Notes: generated by a model from the letters alone, not told the origin. A DNA stretch of 64,000 bases from Clostridia bacterium (GCA_017543905.1 JAFYFC010000025.1:1-64000), one strand, 5' to 3'; positions 40,420 to 50,610 are shown, numbered from the stretch's first letter. Made by a program: numbers and translations.

Positions 40420-42153
40420 CTACCCTTCCCTCCTGAGCCTATACACCTTTTCCTCTTCTGCGAAGGTGCGTCTTATTTCTATGGTGTCGTCGTTCAGGGC
40501 GCGGATCAGGGTTTCGCCTTGTTTCAGCGCTTTGGAGGCGTTTCTTTCGCATATTAAGCGTTTTATCTCGCTGTGCAGCTCGCTGTCCCCGCGTCCCCAG
40601 GGGTACGTGCCGCGGCAGAACGGGTCGCCCATGCCGGTCAGGCCCGCGTCGTCGCCGTAATACAGCATAGGCATGCCGGGCAGGCTGCACACCAGCGCGA
40701 AGGCCTGTATGAAGCGCGCCTTTCCGCGCTCGTAATCAGACCTCGAAAGGGGTATAAAGCGTCTGTGCTCGCGCGGGGGCTCGAGATTCTGCTGTCCGGC
40801 GAGCACGTTTATAATGCGGGGCTTGTCGTGACTGCCCAGCAGGTTCATCATCGAATACAGCATCGGACGCGGCAGCGTGCTGTGCTGATAGTTCAGAAAT
40901 TCCTCGAACACGCGGGCGTTTTCGCGCCCGAGCAGGAAGTTTATCACGTTTTCGCGCAGCGGGTAGTTCATCGCGGAATCCAGCGTGTCGCCTGTAGCGT
41001 AGCACCTTTGTCTGCCGTAGGCGATTTTGTTGGTGACGTCCTCCCACACCTCGCCTATCACGCACGCATCGGGGTTTTCTTGCTTTACACGCGCGCGCAC
41101 GGCGCGGATGAACTCCATCGGCAGCTCGTCCGCCACGTCCAGCCGCCAGCCGGACACGCCGCACCTAAGATAATGCGAAATCACGCTGTCTCGTCCCGTC
41201 ACCGCGAACTCCATAAACGAGGGCTCGGTCTGGTTGAGCTTGGGCAGCGTGTGTATGCCCCACCAGCTGTCGTAATCATCCCGCCCGTCCAAAAAGCGGT
41301 ACCACGGCGAATACGGGGACTCGCCGTATTTGTTGTACGCGCCCTTCGTGCGGTAGGTGCCGTATTTGTTGAAATAGCGGCTGTCCGCGCCGGTATGGGA
41401 AAATACGCCGTCCAGCACCACGTGCATGCTTTCCGCCGCCGCGTCCGCGCAGAGCCCCTTAAGGTCCTCCTCCGTGCCGAAGGAGGGGTCTATCTGCATA
41501 TAGTCCGCGGTGTCGTATTTGTGGTTCGAGCGCGCGCGGAATATGGGCGTAAGGTACACGGCGCGCACGCCCATGTCCTTAAGGAAGGGCAGCTTTTCGC
41601 GTATACCGTTTAACGTGCCGCCGAAAAAATCCACGGCCTCCTCGTCGTCGCCGTTTCGGCACAGATCCGGCGGTTCGTACCAGCTTTCGTGCAGATACGC
41701 GCCCCGCCCGTGGGGAGGCACTTTGCCGCGCGAGCCGATATAAAAGCGATCCGGCATTATCTGCATCATCACGCTTTCGCGCATCCATTCGGGGCTTGTA
41801 AACGCCGCCGAGTACACGGTTATCTGAAAGGAGGGCGGCTCGTGATCGTACAGCGCGCACGCGCCGCCTATCGGCTTGCCCAGATAAAAGCGCTCCCCGC
41901 CGCAAAGGTCTATAACGAAATAGTACCACAAAAGCCCCGCGTTCGTGCCCACGCTCACGTGCGCCTCGTACATGCCGCCGCTCACGGGCCGCATGGGCAG
42001 CCATTCCTCGTCCACGCCCCGCCACAGGCGCACGTACACGTTCTGCGGCGCGTCGGGACAATTCACGCGCAAACAAACAACGCTCCCCGCAGCGCACGCG
42101 CCCTGCGGGAAGCGGTCGATAAACGAATACGGATCGTGGCGGGCGCGTATCAC
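40420..42153 (-). CDS. GH13 alpha-amylase-family enzyme, neopullulanase/cyclomaltodextrinase-like
   Basis: The start is a GTG at 42153 overlapping the glgP stop (GTGA). The 577-residue protein has an N-terminal beta domain of about 120 residues (CBM34-like) and then the GH13 barrel. Conserved regions are VVLDGVFSHTG (I), GWRLDVADELP (II, nucleophile Asp), CVIGEVWED (III, Glu) and LLGSHDKPRI (IV). Regions I and IV carry Ser where the family usually has Asn (DGVFNH, NHD). There is no signal peptide. Coupled to glycogen phosphorylase, it should cut branched or cyclic maltodextrins in the cytoplasm. Confidence 0.88.
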   Translation of the reverse strand: MIRARHDPYSFIDRFPQGACAAGSVVCLRVNCPDAPQNVYVRLWRGVDEEWLPMRPVSGGMYEAHVSVGTNAGLLWYYFVIDLCGGERFYLGKPIGGACALYDHEPPSFQITVYSAAFTSPEWMRESVMMQIMPDRFYIGSRGKVPPHGRGAYLHESWYEPPDLCRNGDDEEAVDFFGGTLNGIREKLPFLKDMGVRAVYLTPIFRARSNHKYDTADYMQIDPSFGTEEDLKGLCADAAAESMHVVLDGVFSHTGADSRYFNKYGTYRTKGAYNKYGESPYSPWYRFLDGRDDYDSWWGIHTLPKLNQTEPSFMEFAVTGRDSVISHYLRCGVSGWRLDVADELPMEFIRAVRARVKQENPDACVIGEVWEDVTNKIAYGRQRCYATGDTLDSAMNYPLRENVINFLLGRENARVFEEFLNYQHSTLPRPMLYSMMNLLGSHDKPRIINVLAGQQNLEPPREHRRFIPLSRSDYERGKARFIQAFALVCSLPGMPMLYYGDDAGLTGMGDPFCRGTYPWGRGDSELHSEIKRLICERNASKALKQGETLIRALNDDTIEIRRTFAEEEKVYRLRREG

Positions 42154-44606
42154 AGACGCACCTCGTCCAGATGCCAGATCTTCTCGTTGTATTCCTTGAT
42201 GACGCGGTCGGAGGCGAATATCCAGCTTCGCGCCACGTTCACTATCGCCTTTCTGACCCAGCTGTCGCGGTCGGCGTAATCCCTTACGAGATTTTCGCGC
42301 GCGCGCACGTAACCGGGCAGATCGCTCAGCACGAAGTACTGATCCGCGAAGCTGCTGCCCTCGCCGAAGAGCAGCGAATGGTAAATGTCGCGGAACAGCC
42401 CCGGCTGCTCGGGACACAGCGTGCCGTCTATCAGCTGCGTGAGCACGCGGCGTATCTCGGGATTGGTCTCGAATATCGCGCTCGCGCGGCTGGGCTGCAT
42501 GCTCGCGGCCTCCACCTGCTCGGCGGTCATACCGAAAATGTGTATGTTCTCGCTGCCCACCGCGTCGAGTATCTCCACGTTCGCGCCGTCCAGCGTGCCC
42601 AGCGTTATCGCGCCGTTCATCATGAACTTCATGTTGCCGGTGCCGCTGGCCTCCTTGCCCGCGGTGGAAAGCTGCTCAGACACGTCCGCCGCCGGGATCA
42701 GGTCCTCCGCCACGGACACGCAGTAGTTTTCCACGAACACCACCTTCATGTATCTGGACGCGACGGGATCGTTGTTGACCAGGCGGCCTATCTCGTTTAT
42801 CAGGCGGATTATGAGCTTCGCCCTGTAATAGCCGGGCGCGGCCTTCGCGCCGAATACGTACGTGCGCGGCTGCACGTTCGCGCTGGCGTCGGGATTGTCC
42901 TTTATGCGGTTGTACAGTATGAGTATGGACAGCGCGTTCAGAAGCTGGCGCTTGTACTCGTGCAGCCGCTTCGCCTGCACGTCGAACATGTCGTCCGTGC
43001 GCAAAGCGGTGTTCTGCGAGGCGGTCAGGCGCTTTGAAAGCCTTTCTTTATTGGCCTTTTTGACCTCGAAAAACTTCTGCCTGAAAGCTGCGTCGTCCTT
43101 GAAGCGCTCAAGCTCCGCGAGCTTTTCGTAATCCTTGCGCCACGCGTCGCCTATCGCCTCGTCTATCAGCGTGGACAGGCGGTAATTCGCCATCATCAGC
43201 CAGCGGCGGTGGGTTATGCCGTTCGTGATCGCGATGAACTTCGAGGGCTCGGTCAGGTAGAAATCGTGGAAAACGCTTTTTTTGAGTATGTCGGTGTGTA
43301 TCTTGCTCACGCCGTTCACGCTGTGGCCCATGTACACGCACAGATTTGCCATGTTCACGTAGCCGTAGCCGATCACCGCCATGCGTCCGATGCGCTCCCA
43401 CTGGCCGGGGAAATACTCCCACAGCGCCGCGCACTCGCGCCGGTTGATCTCCTGCAGTATCATGTAAATGCGGGGCAGCAGCCGGCTGACCATGTCCTCC
43501 GGCCACTTTTCGAGCGCCTCCGCCATAACGGTGTGGTTGGTATAGGCGAACGTGCGGCGGGTTATATCCTCCGCCTTTTCCCAGGAAAGCCCCTCCTCGT
43601 CCATGAGTATGCGCATGAGCTCGGGTATCGCCATGCCGGGATGGGTATCGTTTACGTGCAGGGCGACCTTATCCGGGAATATATCGAAATTCCGGCCGTA
43701 TACCTTAATAAAGTCCTCCACCGCGTACTGTACGGACGCGCTGGACAGGAAGTACTGCTGCTTAAGGCGCAGCTCCTTGCCCTCGATGTGGTTGTCGTCG
43801 GGATAAAGCACCTTGCTGATAACCTCGGCAAGCTCCTTTTCCTCTATCGCGCGGGTGTATTCGCCGCGGTTGAAGGAGGGCATGTCGAGGGTCTTCGTGG
43901 CCTTCGCCGACCAGCATCTGAGCATGTTCACCATATTGGAATCGTAGCCCAGCGTAGGCACGTCGTAGGGCACCGCCTGCACGGTGGTATAATCCTTAAG
44001 GCGGTATTTCACGACTCCGTTCTGCTCGTATCTTTCGACGTAGCCGCCGAAGCGCACCTCCTGGGTCTGATCCGGACGGCAAACCTCCCACATCGAGCCG
44101 TTTTCAAGCCAGTTGTCGGGCAGCTCCACCTGATAGCCGTCCACTATCTTCTGGCGGAACAGGCCGTATTCGTAGCGAATGGTGCAGCCCATCGCGGGCA
44201 GGCGCAGCGAGGACAGACTGTCCAGAAAGCATGCCGCCAGACGCCCCAGACCGCCGTTTCCCAGCCCAGGCTCCGGCTCCTCCTCGAATATCTTGGAGGG
44301 GTCCAGCCCCAGCTCGTGCAGCGCGACCGCGTAGGCCTCCTCGTTTACCAGCGCCACCATGTTGTTGTGCAGCGCGCGGCCTACCAGAAATTCCGCGCTC
44401 AGATAATACAGCTTTTTGCAATGCTGCTTTTTGCGCTCTCCGCGCGAGGCGGTGCGGCGCTTCATTACCTCGTCCCTTACCGTCTGCGCAAGCGCGTCGT
44501 AAATCTGCGCTTTGGTCGCGTCGCTTATTTCACAGCCGTAATTTCTTTCGAGCTTGCCCTTTATGGAAGCCTTGATCTCGTCAACCGTCAGTCTTTTAAC
44601 AATCAT
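42150..44606 (-). CDS. glgP: Glycogen/starch/alpha-glucan phosphorylase
   Basis: The 818-residue enzyme has the full family length. It removes glucose as glucose 1-phosphate from the non-reducing end of alpha-1,4-glucans. The pyridoxal phosphate lysine is in the signature EASGTGNMKFMMNGAITLGT (about residue 660), and LYYLSAEFLVGRAL and GNGGLGRLAACFLDSL are the N-terminal signatures. The next gene, a GH13 enzyme, overlaps its stop. It is transcribed leftward from its own promoter at 44640-44668. Confidence 0.96.
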   Translation of the reverse strand: MIVKRLTVDEIKASIKGKLERNYGCEISDATKAQIYDALAQTVRDEVMKRRTASRGERKKQHCKKLYYLSAEFLVGRALHNNMVALVNEEAYAVALHELGLDPSKIFEEEPEPGLGNGGLGRLAACFLDSLSSLRLPAMGCTIRYEYGLFRQKIVDGYQVELPDNWLENGSMWEVCRPDQTQEVRFGGYVERYEQNGVVKYRLKDYTTVQAVPYDVPTLGYDSNMVNMLRCWSAKATKTLDMPSFNRGEYTRAIEEKELAEVISKVLYPDDNHIEGKELRLKQQYFLSSASVQYAVEDFIKVYGRNFDIFPDKVALHVNDTHPGMAIPELMRILMDEEGLSWEKAEDITRRTFAYTNHTVMAEALEKWPEDMVSRLLPRIYMILQEINRRECAALWEYFPGQWERIGRMAVIGYGYVNMANLCVYMGHSVNGVSKIHTDILKKSVFHDFYLTEPSKFIAITNGITHRRWLMMANYRLSTLIDEAIGDAWRKDYEKLAELERFKDDAAFRQKFFEVKKANKERLSKRLTASQNTALRTDDMFDVQAKRLHEYKRQLLNALSILILYNRIKDNPDASANVQPRTYVFGAKAAPGYYRAKLIIRLINEIGRLVNNDPVASRYMKVVFVENYCVSVAEDLIPAADVSEQLSTAGKEASGTGNMKFMMNGAITLGTLDGANVEILDAVGSENIHIFGMTAEQVEAASMQPSRASAIFETNPEIRRVLTQLIDGTLCPEQPGLFRDIYHSLLFGEGSSFADQYFVLSDLPGYVRARENLVRDYADRDSWVRKAIVNVARSWIFASDRVIKEYNEKIWHLDEVRL

Positions 44607-44639
44607 CCCGTAACCCCCGAATAAACGCGTTGTCGGAAG

Positions 44640-44668
44640 ATTATAACACCTGCGGAAAAATCACGCAA
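44640..44668 (-). promoter_or_regulatory. glgP promoter
   Basis: Minus-strand TTGCGT and TATAAT with a 17-bp spacer, 34 nt before the glgP start. The gap between glgP and pepC (44607-44802) otherwise only holds the divergent pepC promoter. Confidence 0.75.
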
Positions 44669-44743
44669 GCAAATTTGCCTTTAAGTTGTTAACAAAACGC
44701 GGCTTTATACGCAAAAGAACCTGTTTTTTACGTGTTTTCAATA

Positions 44744-44772
44744 TTGCAACGCGCGTTCGGACGTGGTATACT
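44744..44772 (+). promoter_or_regulatory. pepC promoter
   Basis: TTGCAA (44744-44749) and TATACT (44767-44772) with a 17-bp spacer, 30 nt before the ATG. Confidence 0.75.
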
Positions 44773-44802
44773 TAGATCAACCTGTAAAATGGAGGATTGT
44801 TT

Positions 44803-46134
44803 ATGATCATCAGCAAAAGCGAATACGAGCGCATGAACGCGGTATACGCGTCCCGTCCCGCGCTGCGCGCCGCCGCGCTCGCGATGGGCCGGCAGGATCT
44901 GAACGAGGTTATTTACGACAGCGCGCAGGGCGCGAAATGCAGCTTCGTGTTCAATCACGAGCTGGAAACGCTGCCCGTGACCAACCAGAAGCGCTCCGGG
45001 CGCTGCTGGCTGTTCGCGGCGCTGAACCTGTTCCGCGAAACGGCGGCGAAAAAGCTGAACGCGGACAAATTCGAGCTTTCGCAAAACTACATCGCCTACT
45101 TCGACAAGCTGGAAAAGGCGAACTATTTCCTTGACAGCATTATGAAAACGCTGGACCTTTACAAGGACGACCGGCTGGTAAACTATATCGTCACAACCGG
45201 CATACAGGACGGCGGCCAGTGGGACATGATGGCGAACCTCGTAAAAAAATACGGGCTCGTGCCCAAGGACGCGATGCCCGAGACCCATATGTCCTCGAGC
45301 ACCCACTCCATAAACGCGGCGGTCAACGTGAAGCTGCGCCGCGCGGCGGCGATACTGCGCCGCGAGCACGCACGCGGCGCCGGCGCGGAGGAGCTGGAAA
45401 AGATACAGCGCGACACGCTGACCGACATACACAACATGCTCACCGCGGCGTTCGGCTGCCCGCCGGAGAAATTCGACCTCGAATACCGCGACAAGGACAA
45501 AAACTTCGTGCGCATAGAGGGTCTGACGCCCAAGACCTTCTGGGACGAATACATAGCCTTCCCATTTGACGAGTACGTATCCCTGATAAACTCCCCCACC
45601 GATGACAAGCCCTACGACAAGGCCTACACCATCCGCTTCCTCGGAAACGTGGTAGAGGGCGATCCCGTGTGCTACCTGAACACCGACATGGCCACGATCA
45701 AAAAGGCGGTCATGCAGACCATCGACTCAGGCGAAAGCGTATGGTTCGGCTCTGACGTGGGCTGGTTTATGGACAGGGAGACCGGCGCGCTGATAAACGA
45801 CCTGAACGACTATTCGCCCCTGTTCGGCGGCATGGAGTTCAAGTGCAGCAAAGAGGACAAGCTCGATTACCGCATGAGCGCGATGAACCACGCGATGACC
45901 ATAACCGGCTACCACGAGGTGAACGGCACGCCCGTCAGATGGAAGATACAGAACTCCTGGGGCGACGAAAGGGGCTGCAAAGGCTACTACATGATGAACG
46001 ACGAATGGTTCGACGAATACGTCTATCAGGCGGTAGTCAAAAAAAGCCTGCTGCCTGGTAAGCTCCTTGACGCGCTCAAGGCCGAAAAGCAGGTGCTCGA
46101 GCCCTGGGACCCGATGGGGACGCTGGCGGAGTAG
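44803..46134 (+). CDS. pepC: Aminopeptidase C (bleomycin hydrolase family, C1B)
   Basis: ATG at 44803 follows TGGAGG. The 443-residue cytosolic cysteine peptidase removes N-terminal residues from peptides and forms hexamers in characterised members. Catalytic residues are Q and C in TNQKRSGRCW, H in AMNHAMTITGY (about 362) and N in IQNSWGDE (about 383). QNYIAYFDKLEKANYF, also typical, precedes them. The C-terminal tail is longer than usual in lacking the terminal short arm residue pattern that trims activity, but this cannot be judged by eye. The gene is monocistronic. Confidence 0.95.
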   Translation: MIISKSEYERMNAVYASRPALRAAALAMGRQDLNEVIYDSAQGAKCSFVFNHELETLPVTNQKRSGRCWLFAALNLFRETAAKKLNADKFELSQNYIAYFDKLEKANYFLDSIMKTLDLYKDDRLVNYIVTTGIQDGGQWDMMANLVKKYGLVPKDAMPETHMSSSTHSINAAVNVKLRRAAAILRREHARGAGAEELEKIQRDTLTDIHNMLTAAFGCPPEKFDLEYRDKDKNFVRIEGLTPKTFWDEYIAFPFDEYVSLINSPTDDKPYDKAYTIRFLGNVVEGDPVCYLNTDMATIKKAVMQTIDSGESVWFGSDVGWFMDRETGALINDLNDYSPLFGGMEFKCSKEDKLDYRMSAMNHAMTITGYHEVNGTPVRWKIQNSWGDERGCKGYYMMNDEWFDEYVYQAVVKKSLLPGKLLDALKAEKQVLEPWDPMGTLAE

Positions 46135-46153
46135 GGCTGCTTGCGCAGCCTAT

Positions 46154-46186
46154 CGATCGAAATGAAGCGTTGCTTCATTTCGATCG
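46154..46186. terminator. Terminator-like 15-bp hairpin after pepC
   Basis: CGATCGAAATGAAGC (46154-46168) and GCTTCATTTCGATCG (46172-46186) form a perfect 15-bp stem with a GTT loop, followed by GTTTGGTTTTC. A shorter GGCTGC/GCAGCC hairpin precedes it at 46135-46150. The same structure opens other family A repeat copies. Confidence 0.7.
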
Positions 46187-46560
46187 GTTTGGTTTTCTGT
46201 AGTTTAATAAGGTTTTTGGATAAAACGGCGGGCGTTCGGCAGATTACGTAACTGGTTTACAATTTTTGCTGAAATCTCTGCGGAGATTTCCGGGCGCAAG
46301 GCGCACCGCCTCAAATCGCAGATTTGAGCCGATGCGTCCCGCCGAAGGCGGGATTGATTTGCCAATTGCTAATCAACCTCAAACTGTAAGGTAGCGATTA
46401 TTTGCTCCGGTCGTCTTCGCTCCCTGCGCAAAAATCGCTCCTCGGGCGGGCAAAGCTCGCCCTGCGGAATGAAGTTGGAGGGGCTCGGCCCCTCCAAGCC
46501 TCCCCTTACGGGCTTATACGCTTCGCTGAAGCCCGCGGGGGTTGCGTTGGTTTTATAATG
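46154..46560. repeat. Composite palindromic repeat, family A plus family C
   Basis: The order of palindromes is that of 6163-6560, including AAATCTCTGCGGAGATTT, CTCAAATCGCAGATTTGAG, GTCCCGCCGAAGGCGGGA and GATTTGCCAATTGCTAATC. It continues into a family C unit, TTGGAGGGGCTCGGCCCCTC with GGCTTATACGCTTCGCTGAAGCCC, which recurs at 50010-50085. No gene is seen from 46561 to 46819 other than a TATAAT at 46784-46789 for the LRR gene. Confidence 0.7.
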
Positions 46561-46819
46561 ATTATCCTCTGAAACGGCAGGGTTTTGGTGATAGAGGCGA
46601 TTGATAATAATAATTAGCTTGGTACAAGCCGCATTTGCGGCAATGCCAAACTAACTTTTATTTAGCGGTTATTAAGTCTTCAGTTTTCAGTATTCATTCT
46701 GAGGGAAAGCCTTGCAGACCTTGCATACCTCCCATCTCCATTTAATTTAACACGTTATTAACAGAGCGGCGCCCTTATCGGTGTATAATTACATCATATA
46801 CATCGAAGGGGTGCTTCTT

Positions 46820-49800
46820 ATGAAAAAGCTGATACTCGCTTCTGTATTGGCGGTCGCGCTGATCGCTTTGCTCTCGTTCGCGTGCGCCGAACACAGCGGC
46901 ACGTGGGGGTCGCTCAGCTGGACGCTGAACGCTGCGGGCGTGCTTACGATAAGCGGCTCAGGCGATATAGCCGATCTCGAATTCTACGGTGAAGACGCCT
47001 GGCTTGCGTACACAGACGACATCACGCAAGTAATCGTTTCAGAAGGCATAACAAGCATCGGCGACAACGCGTTTCAGAACGCCTTTAATCTCACTGGCAT
47101 ATCGCTTCCTTCCGGGCTGACGAGGATAGGCGACGCCGCGTTTTATAGTTGTGAAAGTCTGGGGAGCATCTCGATCCCCGGCACTGTTGCAAGCATCGGC
47201 AAAGATGCCTTCCGTTGGTGCTCAGCTCTTACTGGAATAACCATTCCGAACGGTGTTACGGAAATCGCAGCCGACACTTTTTACCACTGCGAGAGCCTGA
47301 CAAACATAATCATTCCGGGCAGCGTTACGAATATCAGGAGTAATGCTTTTGCCTACTGTTCCGCGTTGGAGAACATTGCCATTCCGAACAGCGTGACCAG
47401 TATAGGCGAATATGTCTTCGAAGGCTGCTCAAGCTTGAAAAACATTAGTATTCCTAACAGTGTGACAAGTATCGGCTACGGCGCGTTTTATAATTGTTCT
47501 TCCTTAACCTATCTGCCCCTGCCGGACAGTATTACTGATATTAGACGTAACATGTTCTATGGCTGCGACGGCCTGACCGAAATAACGATCCCGTCCGGCA
47601 TAAAAAGTATTGGATACGATGCTTTCTATCTCTGCGAAAACCTTACAAAAGTCTCGATACCGGCAAGCGTCTCTACCATTGATGTCAGAGCCTTTCAAAA
47701 CTGCACAAGCCTTACGGAAATCGTCGTGGACACAGGCAACAGCGTATATGCTTCATATTTAGGCGCAGTGTATAACACAGCGCTTACCGAGCTCCTGCTC
47801 TGTCCGGACGGAAAGACGAGCATTACCTTCCCGAACAGCTTAACCGGGATAGGAAACTACGCTTTCAGTTATTACAGCCGCCTTGCAAGTATAACCATTC
47901 CCTCAGGGTTAACGAGTATCAACTGCGACGAGGTTTTTGATAACTGCCACGAGCTTACGAATATTACCGTGGACAGCGCCAATCCCGCTTTTGCCTCTTA
48001 CCTCGGCATGCTTTACGACAAAACGCTCACGCAGCTGATCAAATGCCCAAACGGCAAAACCTACGCTATCGTCGCGGACAGCGCGGTGAGCGCCGCTCCC
48101 GGTGCTTTCAACGGCTGCTATAAGCTGACCACGCTGAACATAGCCAACCTTACGGATATAGACAGTAATACTTTTTCCTATTGCTACGCGCTGAATACAC
48201 TCAAGGTAAATCCGGCCAATCCGCAGTACGCCTCGCGCGGCGGCCTGCTCTGCGATAAGGCGGGCAGCGCAGTGATCCTGTGTCCCAAAGGACTTACGAG
48301 CGTCACTGTCCCGGATGGCATAACCGAGATACAAAATAGTGCATTTGCATACGGCAGTATAGTCAGCGTTACGCTTCCGGACAGCCTTACGCGCATCTGG
48401 GATAATGCTTTTTACGAATGTGAAGAGCTTACAGGTATACGTATACCCGAAAGCGTGACCGAGATCGGCGACGACGCGTTCGCAGGCTGCTGGAAACTTA
48501 AAACGCTCACTCTGCCCGCACATATGGAGCACATAGGCGCCGAAGCGTTTGCAAACTGCGGCATCGACAGACTGGTGCTTCCGGAAGGGATCACCGAGAT
48601 AGCTCTTGGCGCATGTACGGCGAGTTACGTGTATATCCCCGCGAGTCTGGAGGAAATCGATGTATACAGCTTTCACAGCAGTATTGACGAAATAGAGGTT
48701 TCCTCCGCCAGCCGGTATTTCGCGGTATATTCGGGCATGCTGTTCAACAAAGACCTGACCGAGCTTATTTACGTCCCAAGTTCAGCCGTATTCTCGCTGC
48801 CCGCAAGCTATACGGTTATCGGGGACTCGGCGTTTTCTGGAACATATTTTGAAAACGTGGTCATTCCCGGCCACGTTACGGCGATCGGAGACGATGCCTT
48901 CCACGACTGTTATTCTTTACGCAGCGTATCCATACCCGGCAGCGTCGCAAGCATCGGCGCATATGCATTTTACTCGTGTGGGAATCTTTCAAACGTCACT
49001 CTCGGAAACGGCGTCACGACGATAGGCGATTATGCGTTCTGGAACACAAGTATAAGCAGCATAGTATTGCCGGACAGCGTCGTGAGCATAGGCGATCATG
49101 CGTTCGACGATTGCTACAGCCTGGTAAAGATACTCATTCCCGCAAGCGTCACGTCGATAGGAGAAGAATGCGTACCGGCAGGAACGACGATACGCTGTTA
49201 CGAAAACTCTTACGCGGCAGAGTGGGCAAGCGAAAACGGCTGCACGACCGAGTACATAGTAGAGTGCGCGCACGGGCACACCGAAGAAATAACGACGCAG
49301 GAAGCAACCTGCGGCAGCGACGGCTTAAAGCTTATCGTATGCTCGGACTGCGGCGCGGTGCTCGACGAAGAGGTCATCCCGGCGACCGGCGAGCATGTCT
49401 TTTATACCGAGTCGGGCGATCCGACCTGTACGGAAGGAGGGTATGTGGTCGATAACTGTGAAAACTGCGGTTATTACATAATCAGAGCCGAATATCCCCC
49501 GCTCGGGCATACCGCGGTCACGGACCGCGCGGTCGCGCCCACGTGGAACGAGCCGGGCCTGACCGAGGGCAGCCACTGCTCCGTGTGCGAGGAGATCATC
49601 GTAAGGCAGACGGCGCTCGTGCCCCTTAAGTACAGCGACGCGCTGCTCACCCTTCCGGCGAATCTGAGCGTAATAAACGCCGGCGCGTTTACGGGTATTT
49701 CGCAAATCGACGCGATAGTGCTCCCCGCGGGCGTGACCTCTATCGCCGCAAACGCGTTTGAGCCCGGCACGCTGCTCGTGGTGCCCGCAGGCAGCCCGTG

Positions 49801-49849
49801 GGCGCAGTGGGCGTGCGACAACGGATACACCGCGATCGAAATGAATTGA
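46820..49849 (+). CDS. Secreted BspA-type LRR protein with Cys-rich modules
   Basis: ATG at 46820 follows GAAGGGG; the TATAAT at 46784-46789 rules out the upstream ATG. The signal peptide is MKKLILASVLAVALIALLSF with a cut near ACA. After a short GTWGSLSWTLNAAGVLTISG domain (bacterial Ig-like opening of LRR_5 proteins), about 30 LRR_5 units of 22-23 residues extend to about 800. Residues 813-935 contain three modules with paired cysteines (VCSDCGAVLDEEVIPATGEH, NCENCGYYI, HCSVCEEII), as in other clostridial surface proteins. A partial LRR closes the chain at 1,009. No anchor is seen, so it is secreted or weakly surface-bound. Confidence 0.88.
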   Translation: MKKLILASVLAVALIALLSFACAEHSGTWGSLSWTLNAAGVLTISGSGDIADLEFYGEDAWLAYTDDITQVIVSEGITSIGDNAFQNAFNLTGISLPSGLTRIGDAAFYSCESLGSISIPGTVASIGKDAFRWCSALTGITIPNGVTEIAADTFYHCESLTNIIIPGSVTNIRSNAFAYCSALENIAIPNSVTSIGEYVFEGCSSLKNISIPNSVTSIGYGAFYNCSSLTYLPLPDSITDIRRNMFYGCDGLTEITIPSGIKSIGYDAFYLCENLTKVSIPASVSTIDVRAFQNCTSLTEIVVDTGNSVYASYLGAVYNTALTELLLCPDGKTSITFPNSLTGIGNYAFSYYSRLASITIPSGLTSINCDEVFDNCHELTNITVDSANPAFASYLGMLYDKTLTQLIKCPNGKTYAIVADSAVSAAPGAFNGCYKLTTLNIANLTDIDSNTFSYCYALNTLKVNPANPQYASRGGLLCDKAGSAVILCPKGLTSVTVPDGITEIQNSAFAYGSIVSVTLPDSLTRIWDNAFYECEELTGIRIPESVTEIGDDAFAGCWKLKTLTLPAHMEHIGAEAFANCGIDRLVLPEGITEIALGACTASYVYIPASLEEIDVYSFHSSIDEIEVSSASRYFAVYSGMLFNKDLTELIYVPSSAVFSLPASYTVIGDSAFSGTYFENVVIPGHVTAIGDDAFHDCYSLRSVSIPGSVASIGAYAFYSCGNLSNVTLGNGVTTIGDYAFWNTSISSIVLPDSVVSIGDHAFDDCYSLVKILIPASVTSIGEECVPAGTTIRCYENSYAAEWASENGCTTEYIVECAHGHTEEITTQEATCGSDGLKLIVCSDCGAVLDEEVIPATGEHVFYTESGDPTCTEGGYVVDNCENCGYYIIRAEYPPLGHTAVTDRAVAPTWNEPGLTEGSHCSVCEEIIVRQTALVPLKYSDALLTLPANLSVINAGAFTGISQIDAIVLPAGVTSIAANAFEPGTLLVVPAGSPWAQWACDNGYTAIEMN

Positions 49850-49904
49850 AAAACCATTTTGGTCATGCAGGGCCGCGTTATCGGGCTGTCAGACCGCAAG
49901 ACGT

Positions 49905-50085
49905 AAGGCTTTGACAGCTATCAGGCAGGTTTTGCGATTTTTACAGAAATCTCTGCGGAGATTTCCCAGCGCAAAAACCGCTCCTCACGGCGTACACGCC
50001 GCTGCGGAACTAACTTGGAGGGGCTTGCCCCTCCAAGTCTTCCCCGCGGGCTTGCGCGCATTGCCGAAGCCTGCGGGGTTTTCTT
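49905..50085. repeat. Family A fragment joined to a family C repeat
   Basis: AAATCTCTGCGGAGATTT (about 49949) belongs to family A; TTGGAGGGGCTTGCCCCTCC (about 50010) and CCCGCGGGCTTGCGCGC to family C, as at 46475-46550. There is no gene between 49850 and 50113. The C hairpin is GGAGGGGC/GCCCCTCC. Confidence 0.65.
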
Positions 50086-50113
50086 ATCGAAGTCGGTATT
50101 TTGGGAGATAAAT

Positions 50114-50587
50114 ATGCTCAGAAGCAGTCTTATTTACATAGACGACGGCGCGCGCTATCTTATGCTGCACCGCGTGAAAAAGCTTGCCGACGTGAACCGG
50201 GACAAGTGGCTCGGCGTGGGCGGCAAGCTGGAAGCGGGCGAAACGCCCGAGGTCTGCGCCGCGCGCGAAATGCGCGAGGAAACGGGCCTGACGCCCGCCG
50301 CGCTTTTATACCGCGGGATCGTGTATTTTTCCTCGAACGAAGCCGAGGACGAGGAAATGCACCTGTTCACCTGCAATAAATATTCGGGCGCGCTCGCTCA
50401 GTGCGACGAGGGCACGCTCGAATGGGTAGACAAAACGCAGGTCACGCGCCTGAACATCTGGGAGGGCGACAAGATATTTTTGCGCCTGCTCGCCGAAAAC
50501 GCCCCCTTCTTCCGCCTGAAGCTGACATACGAGGGCAATACCCTCACGGGCAGCAGGCTGCTTAAGGAGGATGAGAACGGGTTTTGA
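50114..50587 (+). CDS. NUDIX hydrolase, 8-oxo-dGTP diphosphatase-like
   Basis: ATG at 50114 follows GGGAGAT. The 157-residue protein has a complete NUDIX box at 37-59 (GKLEAGETPEVCAAREMREE then TGL), with the metal-binding REMREE glutamates. RDKWLGVGGKLEAGE and the later KIFLRLL segment match the MutT/YtkD-type bacterial 8-oxo-dGTP diphosphatases that cleanse the nucleotide pool. Substrate cannot be fixed from sequence. It stands alone between a repeat region and an opposite-strand gene. Confidence 0.88.
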   Translation: MLRSSLIYIDDGARYLMLHRVKKLADVNRDKWLGVGGKLEAGETPEVCAAREMREETGLTPAALLYRGIVYFSSNEAEDEEMHLFTCNKYSGALAQCDEGTLEWVDKTQVTRLNIWEGDKIFLRLLAENAPFFRLKLTYEGNTLTGSRLLKEDENGF

Positions 50588-50610
50588 GCATTAAAGTATA
50601 GCTGTGTTTT

